64,000 nt of DNA, from assembly GCF_014697195.1 (NCBI RefSeq), contig NZ_JACJRJ010000015.1, positions 1-64,000 of the forward strand, read 5' to 3'. Positions within the stretch are counted from its first letter, which is position 1; each line of letters opens with the position of its first letter. The notes beneath the pieces were generated by a model that worked only from the letters and a program-made list of their open reading frames with translations, searched no databases and was not told where the DNA came from. The stretch comes from Cylindrospermum sp. FACHB-282 (GTDB lineage: Bacteria; Cyanobacteriota; Cyanobacteriia; Cyanobacteriales; Nostocaceae). The position numbers and the translations under genes were made by a program. Shown one piece after another: positions 44,278 to 51,841 of this stretch.

Positions 44278-45708
44278 ATGAATGCACAAACATCACAAAT
44301 TGATCTGGAACAAAAACCCAACAATTTATCTGCTGTTGAATTAAAGCAGCAATATTTAGCAAATTTTATTGCTGGCTACAACCAGCGAACAAAAACATCA
44401 AAACAACTCTCGCAAGTTTATCGCCCGGTTCTAGCTGATAATAAAAATTTAGGAGAGTTTCGTTTGCCTCTCAAGCAAATGTACTATCCAATTGTGGCTA
44501 AACGCTCTCTAGGTTCCAAAATATGGGATGTTGATGACAACGAATATGTAGATTTGATGATGGGGTTGGGAATTAATCTCTTTGGTCATAATCCACCATT
44601 TATCAAAGAAGTATTGACAGAGCAACTGGAAAAAGGCATACAAATTGGCCCACAATCAGATTTAGTTGGTGAAGTGGCTGAGTTAATTTGTGAACTAACT
44701 AATATGGAGCGGGTAGCATTTAGTAATACCGGCACAGAAGCTGTAATGACGGCAATTCGCTTGGCAAGAACGTTAACAGGGCGTGAAAAAATTGCTATGT
44801 TTTCGGGTTCTTATCATGGTCATTTTGATGGCACTTTAGTCAAAACACAAACTGTAGATGGAGAGTTACATACAGTTCCCATTGCTCCGGGAATTCCGCT
44901 AAATTTTGTGAAAGATGTTTTGGTTTTGGACTATGGGAATCCTGAATCTTTAGAAATCATCAAAGCTCATGAACAAGAACTGGCTGCGGTTCTCGTTGTC
45001 CCTGTACAAACTAGCAGGCCAGGCTTACAACCAAAAGTTTTTCTCCACCAACTCAGGCAATTAACCACAGAATCAAAAATACCTTTAATATTTGATGAAA
45101 TGGTGACTGGGTTCCGCATTCATCCAGGTGGGGCACAGGCATATTTTGGTGTGCAGGCTGATATTGCCACTTATGGAAAAATTGTTGGTGGTGGGATGCC
45201 AATTGGCATTATTGCTGGCAAATCTATCTATATGGATGCAATTGACGGTGGTATGTGGAATTATGCAGATTCTTCTTACCCAAGTGCTAACAAGACTTTT
45301 TTTGCGGGGACTTTCTGCAAGCATCCATTAGCAATGGCGGCTGCACGGGCAGTTCTTCAGCATCTGAAGACTCAGGGGAGTGCCCTGCAAGAGCAGTTAA
45401 ATCATCGTACTTCCCAATTCGTTGCCGCTTTGAATGCTTATTTTGCAGAAGATAATGTACCGCTGCGGATGACGAATTTTGGCTCACTATTCGGCCCTGC
45501 TGCTTCGGAAGAATCTAGCTCTGGGGGAAATGCTTCTATATCTGCGAGTCTGGATTTATTACGTTATCACTTGATGTATAGAGGTGTTCATCTTTTGGGT
45601 GCAAGTGGTTATTTATCTACAGCCCATACGGCTGAAGATGTTGATTATGTGATCCAGGCTGTTAAAGATAGCATTAAGGCACTGCGAGAGGGAGGATTTT
45701 TACCTTAG
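44278..45708 (+). CDS. PLP class III aminotransferase (GSA-AT-like)
   Basis: A 476-residue fold-type I aminotransferase. It has the GLGINLFGHNPP entry motif, SNTGTEAVMTAIRLAR, the SYHGHFDG loop, FDEMVTGFR, and the PLP lysine in ATYGKIVGGGMPIG. It groups by motif with glutamate-1-semialdehyde-type enzymes and with the aminotransferase domains of hybrid PKS/NRPS proteins (mycosubtilin, microcystin type). It closes the biosynthetic run, behind a synthetase that ends in a thioester reductase. The simplest inference is reductive-release aldehyde to primary amine, as MxcL does in myxochelin B formation. Amination of the beta-keto group left by the first PKS is an alternative. It is too divergent in context to be the housekeeping hemL, though that was considered. 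Confidence 0.9.
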   Translation: MNAQTSQIDLEQKPNNLSAVELKQQYLANFIAGYNQRTKTSKQLSQVYRPVLADNKNLGEFRLPLKQMYYPIVAKRSLGSKIWDVDDNEYVDLMMGLGINLFGHNPPFIKEVLTEQLEKGIQIGPQSDLVGEVAELICELTNMERVAFSNTGTEAVMTAIRLARTLTGREKIAMFSGSYHGHFDGTLVKTQTVDGELHTVPIAPGIPLNFVKDVLVLDYGNPESLEIIKAHEQELAAVLVVPVQTSRPGLQPKVFLHQLRQLTTESKIPLIFDEMVTGFRIHPGGAQAYFGVQADIATYGKIVGGGMPIGIIAGKSIYMDAIDGGMWNYADSSYPSANKTFFAGTFCKHPLAMAAARAVLQHLKTQGSALQEQLNHRTSQFVAALNAYFAEDNVPLRMTNFGSLFGPAASEESSSGGNASISASLDLLRYHLMYRGVHLLGASGYLSTAHTAEDVDYVIQAVKDSIKALREGGFLP

Positions 45709-45733
45709 TTGAAGCAAGAAATAAGCTCAAATC

Positions 45734-45909
45734 TATAGCAATCCTAAATCATTTGTGAAACTTGCAACCTCTCTGATTATTCTCTTTCCCTTGGCGTTCT
45801 ACAGCCCTATGCCTAACGGCAGGCTTACGCCAACGGGCATCGCTGCGCGCGGGCGTCTTGGCGGTTCGTTTAAAAAAAAACTGTTCACAAATCAAATAGG
45901 ATTGCTATA
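45734..45909. mobile_element. MITE-like element with 26-bp inverted ends
   Basis: Imperfect 26-bp inverted ends (45734-45759 and 45884-45909, starting TATAGCAATCC and ending GGATTGCTATA) enclose a GC-rich core with TTACGCCAACGGGCATCG and a run of A. It is 176 bp, non-coding, and bounded by TA, as expected for a non-autonomous element of the IS630/Tc1 type. It sits between the convergent aminotransferase and acylase genes. Confidence 0.7.
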
Positions 45910-45973
45910 ACTTGTTAGTATTTGTTAACTCTTATAGAACGGCAGAGAAACTCCACCCTTGCTGGCGTTAGGG

Positions 45974-48130
45974 TTAGAAAACCTGGCGTTGTTCTAAATG
46001 GGCCAGGATATCCGATCGCTCGCGCCAACAATCTCTTAGCTGTTGACGAGCAAACAGTGGCAATTGATCCTCAATATGGGGTGAACCGGGTTGAGTAGCA
46101 TTACCGTAGCTGTTAAGTACCTTGGCTTTTACTGGTTGAGAAAACTCAATGGCCGCTACATAAGAATCACCCAGGACTGAGCGAAAACGCCCATTAGCAG
46201 TAGGTGCAAACCTGAGTACGCGGAAGATTCCCAGAAAGCCCGGGCCACCATTGGCAGGTAAGTCTAGATTGCCATATTGCAGCCGAAAAACATCTCCCCA
46301 AGGCACATCTAGCGCTCCATAAGCTTTTTCTACTTTTTTAGCTGCGGCTAGGAGTTTGGTAACGGCATCTTGAGGATCGGCTAAACCATCGGGTGTGTTC
46401 AGGGGAGATTTTTCACTCCAAGGGATGCTAAACCCTTGCTCTAAATCTATTTCTTCTGCCCAAGCGGCAAATAGTACTGCCCCCCGGCTATCGGCGTTGG
46501 TTTGTCTATCCCAAGCTGAGAGAACATCCGCTGCTCGTCGTCCTAATTCTCCTCCCTGCTGGCGAGCGATGGGAATCAAGTCATCAAGTAGCCGATCCGC
46601 TAGTTCCATCCGGGTTGAGTGCTTGTAAGCAATCATTTCCTCAAAAGAGATTTTTTCGTCTTCTAGCAGCATCCGCACCGAACGCTGGGGCCGAAAATCC
46701 ATAAACCGTGGTGCCATGTAGGGCGGGTAGTTATCTGGGTTGATGGCTGTTGGAAACGTCGTTGTCCAAGGTGGGTCATTAGCATTTTGTAACCAGCCGC
46801 TGGCAGGGTTAACGATGCGGGGTAAATCCTGATAAGGATGGGTTTTTGTCCATAGGGTGGTAGATGTGTCTCCGGGAATCACACCTGTCCAGTATTCAAA
46901 GTCTCCCTGAGAGCGAATTGGTACTTGACCGTTAAACAGGTGCATGATGTTTCCCTGACGGTCTGCATACATCACGGTAAACATCGGGAGTTGCAAACGT
47001 TGGAGTGCTTTTTCAAACTGGTTGAGGTTTTTTGCCCGCGCCATATCCCACCACTGTTGCAGGATTCCTGATTGGTCAAGACCCACAACCCGCAATGCTA
47101 AGGCTTTTCCCTCTTGCTGTGTGACTACAGGCCCGTGGATAGAATGTTTGACTACTAGGGGTTGATCGATTAGGGTACCGTTTTGTTGCTTAACTTTTAA
47201 TGGCAGGGTTTTGGTTTCAAAGTTCCGAACTTGACCATCAAAAAGATAACCTTTACCTTTTAATTTGAGTTTGTAGAGATCCCAACCATCAAAGGTGTTG
47301 ACTGTATAAGTCCAACCCAAATTATCGTTAAAGGCGATCGCTAATACAGGAACCCCCAGGAGAGTTGCCCCATAAGCATCCATACCTGGTGCGGTCAGTT
47401 GGGCTTCGTACCACAGAAATAAGTCTGACCAAGGGACGTGTGGATTGGCAAGTAGCATCGCTGCACCACTGGCAGAATGTGAAGGTGCGATCGCCCAACC
47501 ATTAGACCCTGCTTTTGGCTCCTGCTCACTAATACCTGCAACCTTTTCTGGACTGACGACAAAGGTAAAATGAAGTACCCGATTTAGGTGAGCAAGTACA
47601 TCTTCTGGCTTGACTGGCAGTACTACCTCAACTTCATCGTCTATCAGATCCCCATGTTCCTGAGCATAAGCATTGATGCCTTTGGCAAAAGCATCAAGAT
47701 ATCTGCGAAAACTGGGACTCTGTGCCAAATACCAAGAACGAGCGCGTTCTGGAACTCCGGTAGTTAACACCCAACGGTCTGATTCTAGGTATTTCTCTCC
47801 CCAATATTCGGCAGCACGCCCCCGCGCTTGACCATAAAGCCGCAAAAGTAAGTTACCGTGACTTTGCATCTGTGCCCAGCCGAAGGCTTGAAAAGCACTG
47901 CGGTCATCTTGAGCGTAAATATGGGGCACACCATAGGTATCCCAAAGTATTTCCGTGGATTTGGGTGGAGCACTGATACTTTGACCGCCCACAACTACAG
48001 TTAAGATCAAACTGAGTATCAACGGTAAAATCCGAAATAATTTTTTTGGAAACACTCTGAGGATATGGCGTTTGCTGGGAGAGCGCCAAAAATCCACAAG
48101 CCCAAACAACTGTATATTGCTGATCAACAT
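45974..48130 (-). CDS. Ntn-hydrolase acylase (penicillin/AHL acylase, PvdQ/AiiC type)
   Basis: A 718-residue precursor. A hydrophobic N-terminal segment (residues 31-50, ending near SISA) should send it to the periplasm. The early motif WDTYGVPHIYA and the self-cleavage site G208-S209 in AGSNGWAIAPS mark a member of the penicillin acylase family, with Ser209 the nucleophile of the beta chain. Known relatives remove acyl chains from homoserine lactones (AiiC of Nostoc) or from the acylated pyoverdine precursor (PvdQ). Next to a FAAL-started lipopeptide siderophore cluster, removal of the acyl chain in the periplasm is a plausible role; quorum quenching or general amide hydrolysis are alternatives. 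It lies downstream of exbB-exbD on the same strand, 109 bp away, with a strong hairpin in between. Confidence 0.88.
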   Translation of the reverse strand: MLISNIQLFGLVDFWRSPSKRHILRVFPKKLFRILPLILSLILTVVVGGQSISAPPKSTEILWDTYGVPHIYAQDDRSAFQAFGWAQMQSHGNLLLRLYGQARGRAAEYWGEKYLESDRWVLTTGVPERARSWYLAQSPSFRRYLDAFAKGINAYAQEHGDLIDDEVEVVLPVKPEDVLAHLNRVLHFTFVVSPEKVAGISEQEPKAGSNGWAIAPSHSASGAAMLLANPHVPWSDLFLWYEAQLTAPGMDAYGATLLGVPVLAIAFNDNLGWTYTVNTFDGWDLYKLKLKGKGYLFDGQVRNFETKTLPLKVKQQNGTLIDQPLVVKHSIHGPVVTQQEGKALALRVVGLDQSGILQQWWDMARAKNLNQFEKALQRLQLPMFTVMYADRQGNIMHLFNGQVPIRSQGDFEYWTGVIPGDTSTTLWTKTHPYQDLPRIVNPASGWLQNANDPPWTTTFPTAINPDNYPPYMAPRFMDFRPQRSVRMLLEDEKISFEEMIAYKHSTRMELADRLLDDLIPIARQQGGELGRRAADVLSAWDRQTNADSRGAVLFAAWAEEIDLEQGFSIPWSEKSPLNTPDGLADPQDAVTKLLAAAKKVEKAYGALDVPWGDVFRLQYGNLDLPANGGPGFLGIFRVLRFAPTANGRFRSVLGDSYVAAIEFSQPVKAKVLNSYGNATQPGSPHIEDQLPLFARQQLRDCWRERSDILAHLEQRQVF

Positions 48131-48169
48131 TGAATTGTCAACTTCAAAACTTTGATTTTAAAACCTTTG

Positions 48170-48195
48170 TAGAGACGTTGGATGCAACGTCTCTA
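48170..48195. terminator. 10-bp palindromic hairpin between exbD and acylase
   Basis: TAGAGACGTT and AACGTCTCTA form a perfect 10-bp stem with a 6-base loop. It could attenuate transcription between exbD and the acylase gene. No long T-run follows on the minus strand, so it may simply be one of the dispersed palindromes found in cyanobacterial genomes. Confidence 0.5.
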
Positions 48196-48239
48196 TAGTG
48201 TGGTCTACTCAACCGCAAACTGCCTTAACAGTAGATAGA

Positions 48240-48644
48240 CTATTGGCGTTGAGTGGCGATCGCTAATTTTGCCCCCTTCACCTGACGCACCTGATCCATT
48301 ACCTTCACTATTTGACCGTGTTCTACTTTTTCATCAGCATTAATAATCACCAAAGCTTCGGCGTTAGAACCAACTAAAATACGCACTTCCTCGCTCAAAG
48401 CATCAATGGTAGTTGGTTTGCGGTTCAGGCTCACCTGTCCTTGTGGGTCTACAGTCACGGTGATTTTTGTCGCTACCTGCTGTTGATTTGCCGTTGCCGC
48501 CTTCGGTAAATTTACAGGCAATCCTTCTGAACGTGTGAGAAATAGTGTTGACATGATAAAGAACGTCAAAATTGCAAATATCACATCAATCATCGGCACG
48601 ATGTTAATCTGCACAGGAATATCTGGTTCATCTGGTAATCGCAT
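48240..48644 (-). CDS. exbD: ExbD/TolR biopolymer transport protein
   Basis: A 134-residue ExbD/TolR protein. A short cytoplasmic N-terminus leads to one transmembrane helix (PMIDVIFAILTFFIMSTLFL) with the conserved Asp of the proton path (M-I-D-V), then a periplasmic domain ending KGAKLAIAT. The ORF can be extended to 48668, but a strong AGGAGG at 48656-48661 precedes the ATG at 48644, which decides the start. It overlaps exbB by 17 bp. With ExbB and TonB it powers the outer-membrane receptor by the proton gradient. The location next to a siderophore cluster favours the ExbD assignment over TolR. Confidence 0.9.
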   Translation of the reverse strand: MRLPDEPDIPVQINIVPMIDVIFAILTFFIMSTLFLTRSEGLPVNLPKAATANQQQVATKITVTVDPQGQVSLNRKPTTIDALSEEVRILVGSNAEALVIINADEKVEHGQIVKVMDQVRQVKGAKLAIATQRQ

Positions 48645-49284
48645 AAGACTTCTCTCCTCCTCGTTCATAGCGACGGCGATAAAGTAATTCTAGATGTCCG
48701 CCATATTCCTGAATGAGTGCCATTTGCCGCTGATAGAGTCCTCGGAAGCTATTGGCGAAAAATAGGGTAAAAATAGCTACTACCAATCCTGAAGCCGTAG
48801 ATACCAACGCTTCACTAATCCCCGCCGTTACACCCGTTGTTTTCGTACCTCCCACATCGCCAAGATTTAGAGAGGCAAAAGAAGCAATCAACCCTAACAC
48901 CGTACCCAGAAGTCCCAGCAGTGGGGCCAAACCAATGATTGTGTCAAAGAAATTTTGAAAGCGTTTGAGTGAAGGTATCTCAGCTTGTGCTTCAGTTTCT
49001 AATGCTAGACGAAATTCCTCCGGAGTCGGCTCTTCTAATTCTAAAGCGGCAAGAAAAATTCGCGACAAAGGCAAATCTGCATTTTGTCGCAGTTTATCCA
49101 CAGCACTCACGACATTATCGAGGCGATATAGATTCAATACCTCTCGGATCACACGGCTTTGACGGCGATTGATAATCACCCAAAACCGCACACGCTCCAT
49201 GATCAATGCCACTGCCAATACTGAAAATGCCAGCAGGGGCCACATCACGACACCGCCTGCCGTAAACAGATTTTTAATTCCCAT
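48628..49284 (-). CDS. exbB: ExbB/TolQ/MotA proton channel protein
   Basis: A 218-residue MotA/TolQ/ExbB family protein. It has a first helix (VVMWPLLAFSVLAVALIMER), a large cytoplasmic loop with LETEAQAEIPSLKRFQNFFDTI, and the paired helices IGLAPLLGLLGTVLGLIASF and AGISEALVSTASGLVVAIFTLFF that carry the family signature. An in-frame TTG allows an 18-residue extension to 49338, but the ATG at 49284 gives the usual family length. It is the first gene of the exbB-exbD pair and is divergent from tonB. It forms the inner-membrane motor that drives TonB. Confidence 0.9.
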   Translation of the reverse strand: MGIKNLFTAGGVVMWPLLAFSVLAVALIMERVRFWVIINRRQSRVIREVLNLYRLDNVVSAVDKLRQNADLPLSRIFLAALELEEPTPEEFRLALETEAQAEIPSLKRFQNFFDTIIGLAPLLGLLGTVLGLIASFASLNLGDVGGTKTTGVTAGISEALVSTASGLVVAIFTLFFANSFRGLYQRQMALIQEYGGHLELLYRRRYERGGEKSYAITR

Positions 49285-49544
49285 AAAATATACTGTGAGA
49301 CTACTAGAACAGGGAGCAAGATTGCCAGTCTTTCTCAAAAAAGAGATTAGCTAAGATGAGAACATTTTTCAAGTTAATGATATTGTTATTACCATAAAAT
49401 CTGAGATAATCAAATCGCTTTTTGAGAAAAGATATTGTCACTACCAGATAAAAATGCCTTTTAGACTGGTATGTAGCAATGTCAGGAGTTAAAAATTTTC
49501 TCCCTTGATATTTGTATCTAAGTATCATAGGATAACTAAATTAG

Positions 49545-49559
49545 TGATAATAGGTAGCA
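49545..49559. promoter_or_regulatory. Weak Fur-like site before tonB
   Basis: TGATAATAGGTAGCA has a perfect left half of the 7-1-7 Fur consensus but only four of seven positions on the right (11 of 14 overall). It ends 8 bp before the tonB ATG, where a repressor would block translation or elongation rather than the promoter. Low confidence. Confidence 0.2.
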
Positions 49560-49566
49560 ATAAGCT

Positions 49567-51189
49567 ATGAGCTTTTCCGGCATTGCTTTTGAGCAACGAT
49601 CCCAAGAAGCTGCGGCTCTCCGATCTTTTATGGTCTATAGTCTGATGGGTTCGCTAATCCTACACATTGGCGTATTCGCTTCAGGTATAGGCAATTTTTT
49701 AGCGATCGCGCCGGAAGCAGAAAATGAGCCGATAGAGGTGGCAATAGTTGATGCTCCAACTGAGTTGGTTGAACCACCACCCCAAGAGATCCTCACTGCA
49801 AGTGGTTCCCCTGGAGGTTCAGGAACAGTTGGAGGTAGTGAAATTGCACTGCAATCTCAACAACAGCCTGTAGAAGCGTCAACTGCGCCAGTACAAAAGT
49901 TTTTGGCTAATCTAAAAACCCCGCCAGTTCAACGATCATCCAACCAAACTAGCGAAGTAATTGAGAAACCAAAACCAGTTGAAACAGCCTCTTTTTCGCC
50001 AAAATCTCCATCCTTCAAGCCGGAAGTAACTACAAAACCTGACCCTGTGTCACAATCAGCATCAAGAAGCGAGTCTAACTCAGTGGCTAAAACTCCGTCT
50101 TCTCAACCTGTAGCACAACCTAATGGAAAACTCACAGAGCTGTTAAGGGGGTTAAGAGAAACTAGGGCCAGCCAGGGCACTGTGGGCAATAGTGCGATCG
50201 CATCAAATCAATCTAATGGAAACGGGCCTTCTACTGTTGTTAGAGGTACAGGTACTGGCTCAGGCTCAGGTACAGGCTCAGGTACAGGCTCAGGTACAGG
50301 CTCAGGCTCAGGTACAGGCTCAGGCTCAGGTACTGGCTCAGGCTCAGGTACTGGCAATCAACCAGGAAATGCTCCCTCAATAGCCACAGCACCAAGATAT
50401 CCCAAGATAGAAACTCCATCAGAAAACAGTAATAATACGGGTAATTCTGCCGGCAATGGTCGAGCAGCTTGTCGCGAATGCAACGCTAAGTATCCAGAGG
50501 CTGCAAGAAGACGGAAAATTGAAGGTAGAGTGGAAGTGGCTGTTGATACTGACGAAAAAGGTAATGTTACTAATGTCCGGGTTGCTCGCTCCAGTGGGAA
50601 CCGCGAATTAGATGAAGAGACCATTAGACAGGCGCGTGACTGGAAGTTAAAACCTGCATCTGGTGGTAGACAAGGAGTCTCAATCGCCACTGATTACGCT
50701 ATTAGAGGCTCACGACGTCATCGCGAAGCCCAAGAACGTACTAGACAAAGAGAAACAGTAGCTAGACAAACTCAAACTACGGCTGCAAACCCAAATTCAA
50801 CCGAAGAGGGTGCACCAAGACGCAGACGGCGGTTAATAGCAGCAATTAGTAATAATACAAGGGCTGCTTCCGAAGATACTAATACAACTAGATACAGGAG
50901 GAGGAGAGAGTCTACACCTTCATCTTCAGCCCCTGCGGCAACAAAACCCAGAGAATCTTCACTTGTTCGTCGGCTTCGTCGTCAGAGGGCAGAAACTCCT
51001 ACAGCAAACCGGACACAGCCTCAAGGAGTAGCTGCCAATTCATCAACTAGATCACAAAGATCCAATAGGCGGCGACGCAGTGAGGAAGCTTCATCTCCCA
51101 GTCAAAGCAAGTTAAGGGCGTCTTTACGTCGTTTTCGCCAACAATCTCAATCGCCATCGGCTCCAACGCCTCCTACTGCAAGCGAATAA
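49567..51189 (+). CDS. tonB: TonB-family energy transducer with long basic tail
   Basis: A 540-residue TonB protein. One N-terminal helix (about 21-47) contains Ser29 and His33 in the S-x3-H spacing needed for ExbB/ExbD coupling. A long Pro/Ser/Thr-rich periplasmic spanner includes an SGSGTG tract at about 227-264. The TonB C-terminal domain runs from about 300 (AKYPEAARRRKIEGRVEV) to about 382 (DYAIRGSRR). About 155 more residues then follow, rich in Arg, Ser, Thr and Pro, which is unusual because the TonB domain normally ends the protein. It is divergent from exbB-exbD and would energise the receptor encoded at 2649-5399. Confidence 0.9.
   Translation: MSFSGIAFEQRSQEAAALRSFMVYSLMGSLILHIGVFASGIGNFLAIAPEAENEPIEVAIVDAPTELVEPPPQEILTASGSPGGSGTVGGSEIALQSQQQPVEASTAPVQKFLANLKTPPVQRSSNQTSEVIEKPKPVETASFSPKSPSFKPEVTTKPDPVSQSASRSESNSVAKTPSSQPVAQPNGKLTELLRGLRETRASQGTVGNSAIASNQSNGNGPSTVVRGTGTGSGSGTGSGTGSGTGSGSGTGSGSGTGSGSGTGNQPGNAPSIATAPRYPKIETPSENSNNTGNSAGNGRAACRECNAKYPEAARRRKIEGRVEVAVDTDEKGNVTNVRVARSSGNRELDEETIRQARDWKLKPASGGRQGVSIATDYAIRGSRRHREAQERTRQRETVARQTQTTAANPNSTEEGAPRRRRRLIAAISNNTRAASEDTNTTRYRRRRESTPSSSAPAATKPRESSLVRRLRRQRAETPTANRTQPQGVAANSSTRSQRSNRRRRSEEASSPSQSKLRASLRRFRQQSQSPSAPTPPTASE
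50250..50357 (+). repeat. Short in-frame tandem repeat in tonB
   Basis: Hexamer-based units (GGTACAGGCTCA and GGCTCA variants) repeat for about 105 bp and encode Gly-Thr-Gly-Ser runs. The length stays in frame, so slippage would lengthen or shorten the flexible linker of TonB without destroying it. Confidence 0.85.
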
Positions 51190-51255
51190 ATCTAGGGAGC
51201 AACAGTTAGCTAAATCCGCAATTCGCCTCCCCCTTAGTCCTTCGCCTAGCGTCCC

Positions 51256-51410
51256 TAGGACTTACTTTCCTTGACAAATTTACCGTCTTTTCAGGTTTTT
51301 TTGATGCGTCTCTTTACCCATCCTACCTGTAGGTGCTGCCCAGCACGAATCATGATTTTTAACGACACAAACTATACCCCATATTTGCTATTTTCTGTCC
51401 GTTAAGTCCT
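51256..51410 (-). repeat. Inverted copy of the left-flank repeat block
   Basis: On the minus strand this region matches first the 90-bp unit plus its 3' extension (6240-6335) and then the 84-bp unit (6005-6090). Shared blocks include GACAAATTTACCGTC, GGTTTTTTTGATGCGTC, AATCATGATTTTTAACGA and ATTTTCTGTCCGTTAAG. Order and orientation are opposite to the left copies, so the two blocks form long imperfect inverted repeats around 45 kb of DNA. Confidence 0.8.
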
Positions 51411-51611
51411 AGTAGTCTGTCAAATAAATTTTGACGGATAAAGAAACCAACCGCGAAGGACGCTCGCGCGCAGCGTTCGCGAAGCGTGCCGTAGGCTCTT
51501 GCCCAAAGGGCTGTAGAGCGCGTTCGCGAAGCGTCTCGAAGAGAAGGAAGAAGGAAGAAGAAAAACTAAAAGATTTATTTACCCGTCAATTAGTTCTTGA
51601 CAGACTACTAG
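51409..51611. mobile_element. MITE-like element with perfect 15-bp inverted ends
   Basis: CTAGTAGTCTGTCAA at 51409-51423 is exactly complementary to TTGACAGACTACTAG at 51597-51611, and weaker pairing continues for about 20 bp inward (TTTTGACGGATAAA against TTTATTTACCCGTCAA). The core is GC-rich and palindromic. At 203 bp, with no ORF and TA near each end, it fits a non-autonomous IS630/Tc1-type element. It abuts the inverted repeat copy. Confidence 0.72.
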
Positions 51612-51841
51612 TCCCTTGGAAAAAACCTGTCCAAAATTGGTAAGCCAACGCTTGTTGGCGGCTTATATAATCTCTTTTTCACACAAAATCTTGGGTGACG
51701 CCGCGCTGCGCACCGAGTTGACGCATTTAACGAATAGATTTTGGATAACTTTAATGAAACCCGAAGGGAATAAAAACAAGTGTTTTTGTTCGCGCAGCCT
51801 GCCCTAGGCAGATTTTGAATTTTGAATAGTTTAAGGCAAAC

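Larger units (their letters stand above)
51190..51841. other. Repeat-filled gap between tonB and the channel genes
   Basis: This 652-bp stretch holds an inverted copy of the left-hand dispersed repeats (51256-51410), a MITE-like element (51409-51611) and a GC-rich tract of GCGTTCGCGAAGCG-type palindromes inside it. Right of 51611 there is a hairpin (CTGCCCTAGGCAG near 51798) followed by TTTT, and a palindrome AAAAACAAGTGTTTTT. The short ORFs in it look like repeat sequence and not genes. Confidence 0.7.

Noticed and set aside
44278-45708. Housekeeping glutamate-1-semialdehyde aminotransferase (hemL)
   Set aside because: The motifs are of that family, but the long N-terminal extension and position at the end of an NRPS/PKS run fit a pathway aminotransferase better. 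A tree would settle it.
43200-45720. A thioesterase or cyclising domain to release the product
   Set aside because: No GxSxG alpha/beta-hydrolase is seen after the last T domain; a thioester reductase occupies that place.
50192-50383. Gln/Ala/Val repeat ORF in another frame of tonB
   Set aside because: It is the frame-shifted reading of the SGSGTG repeat in tonB.
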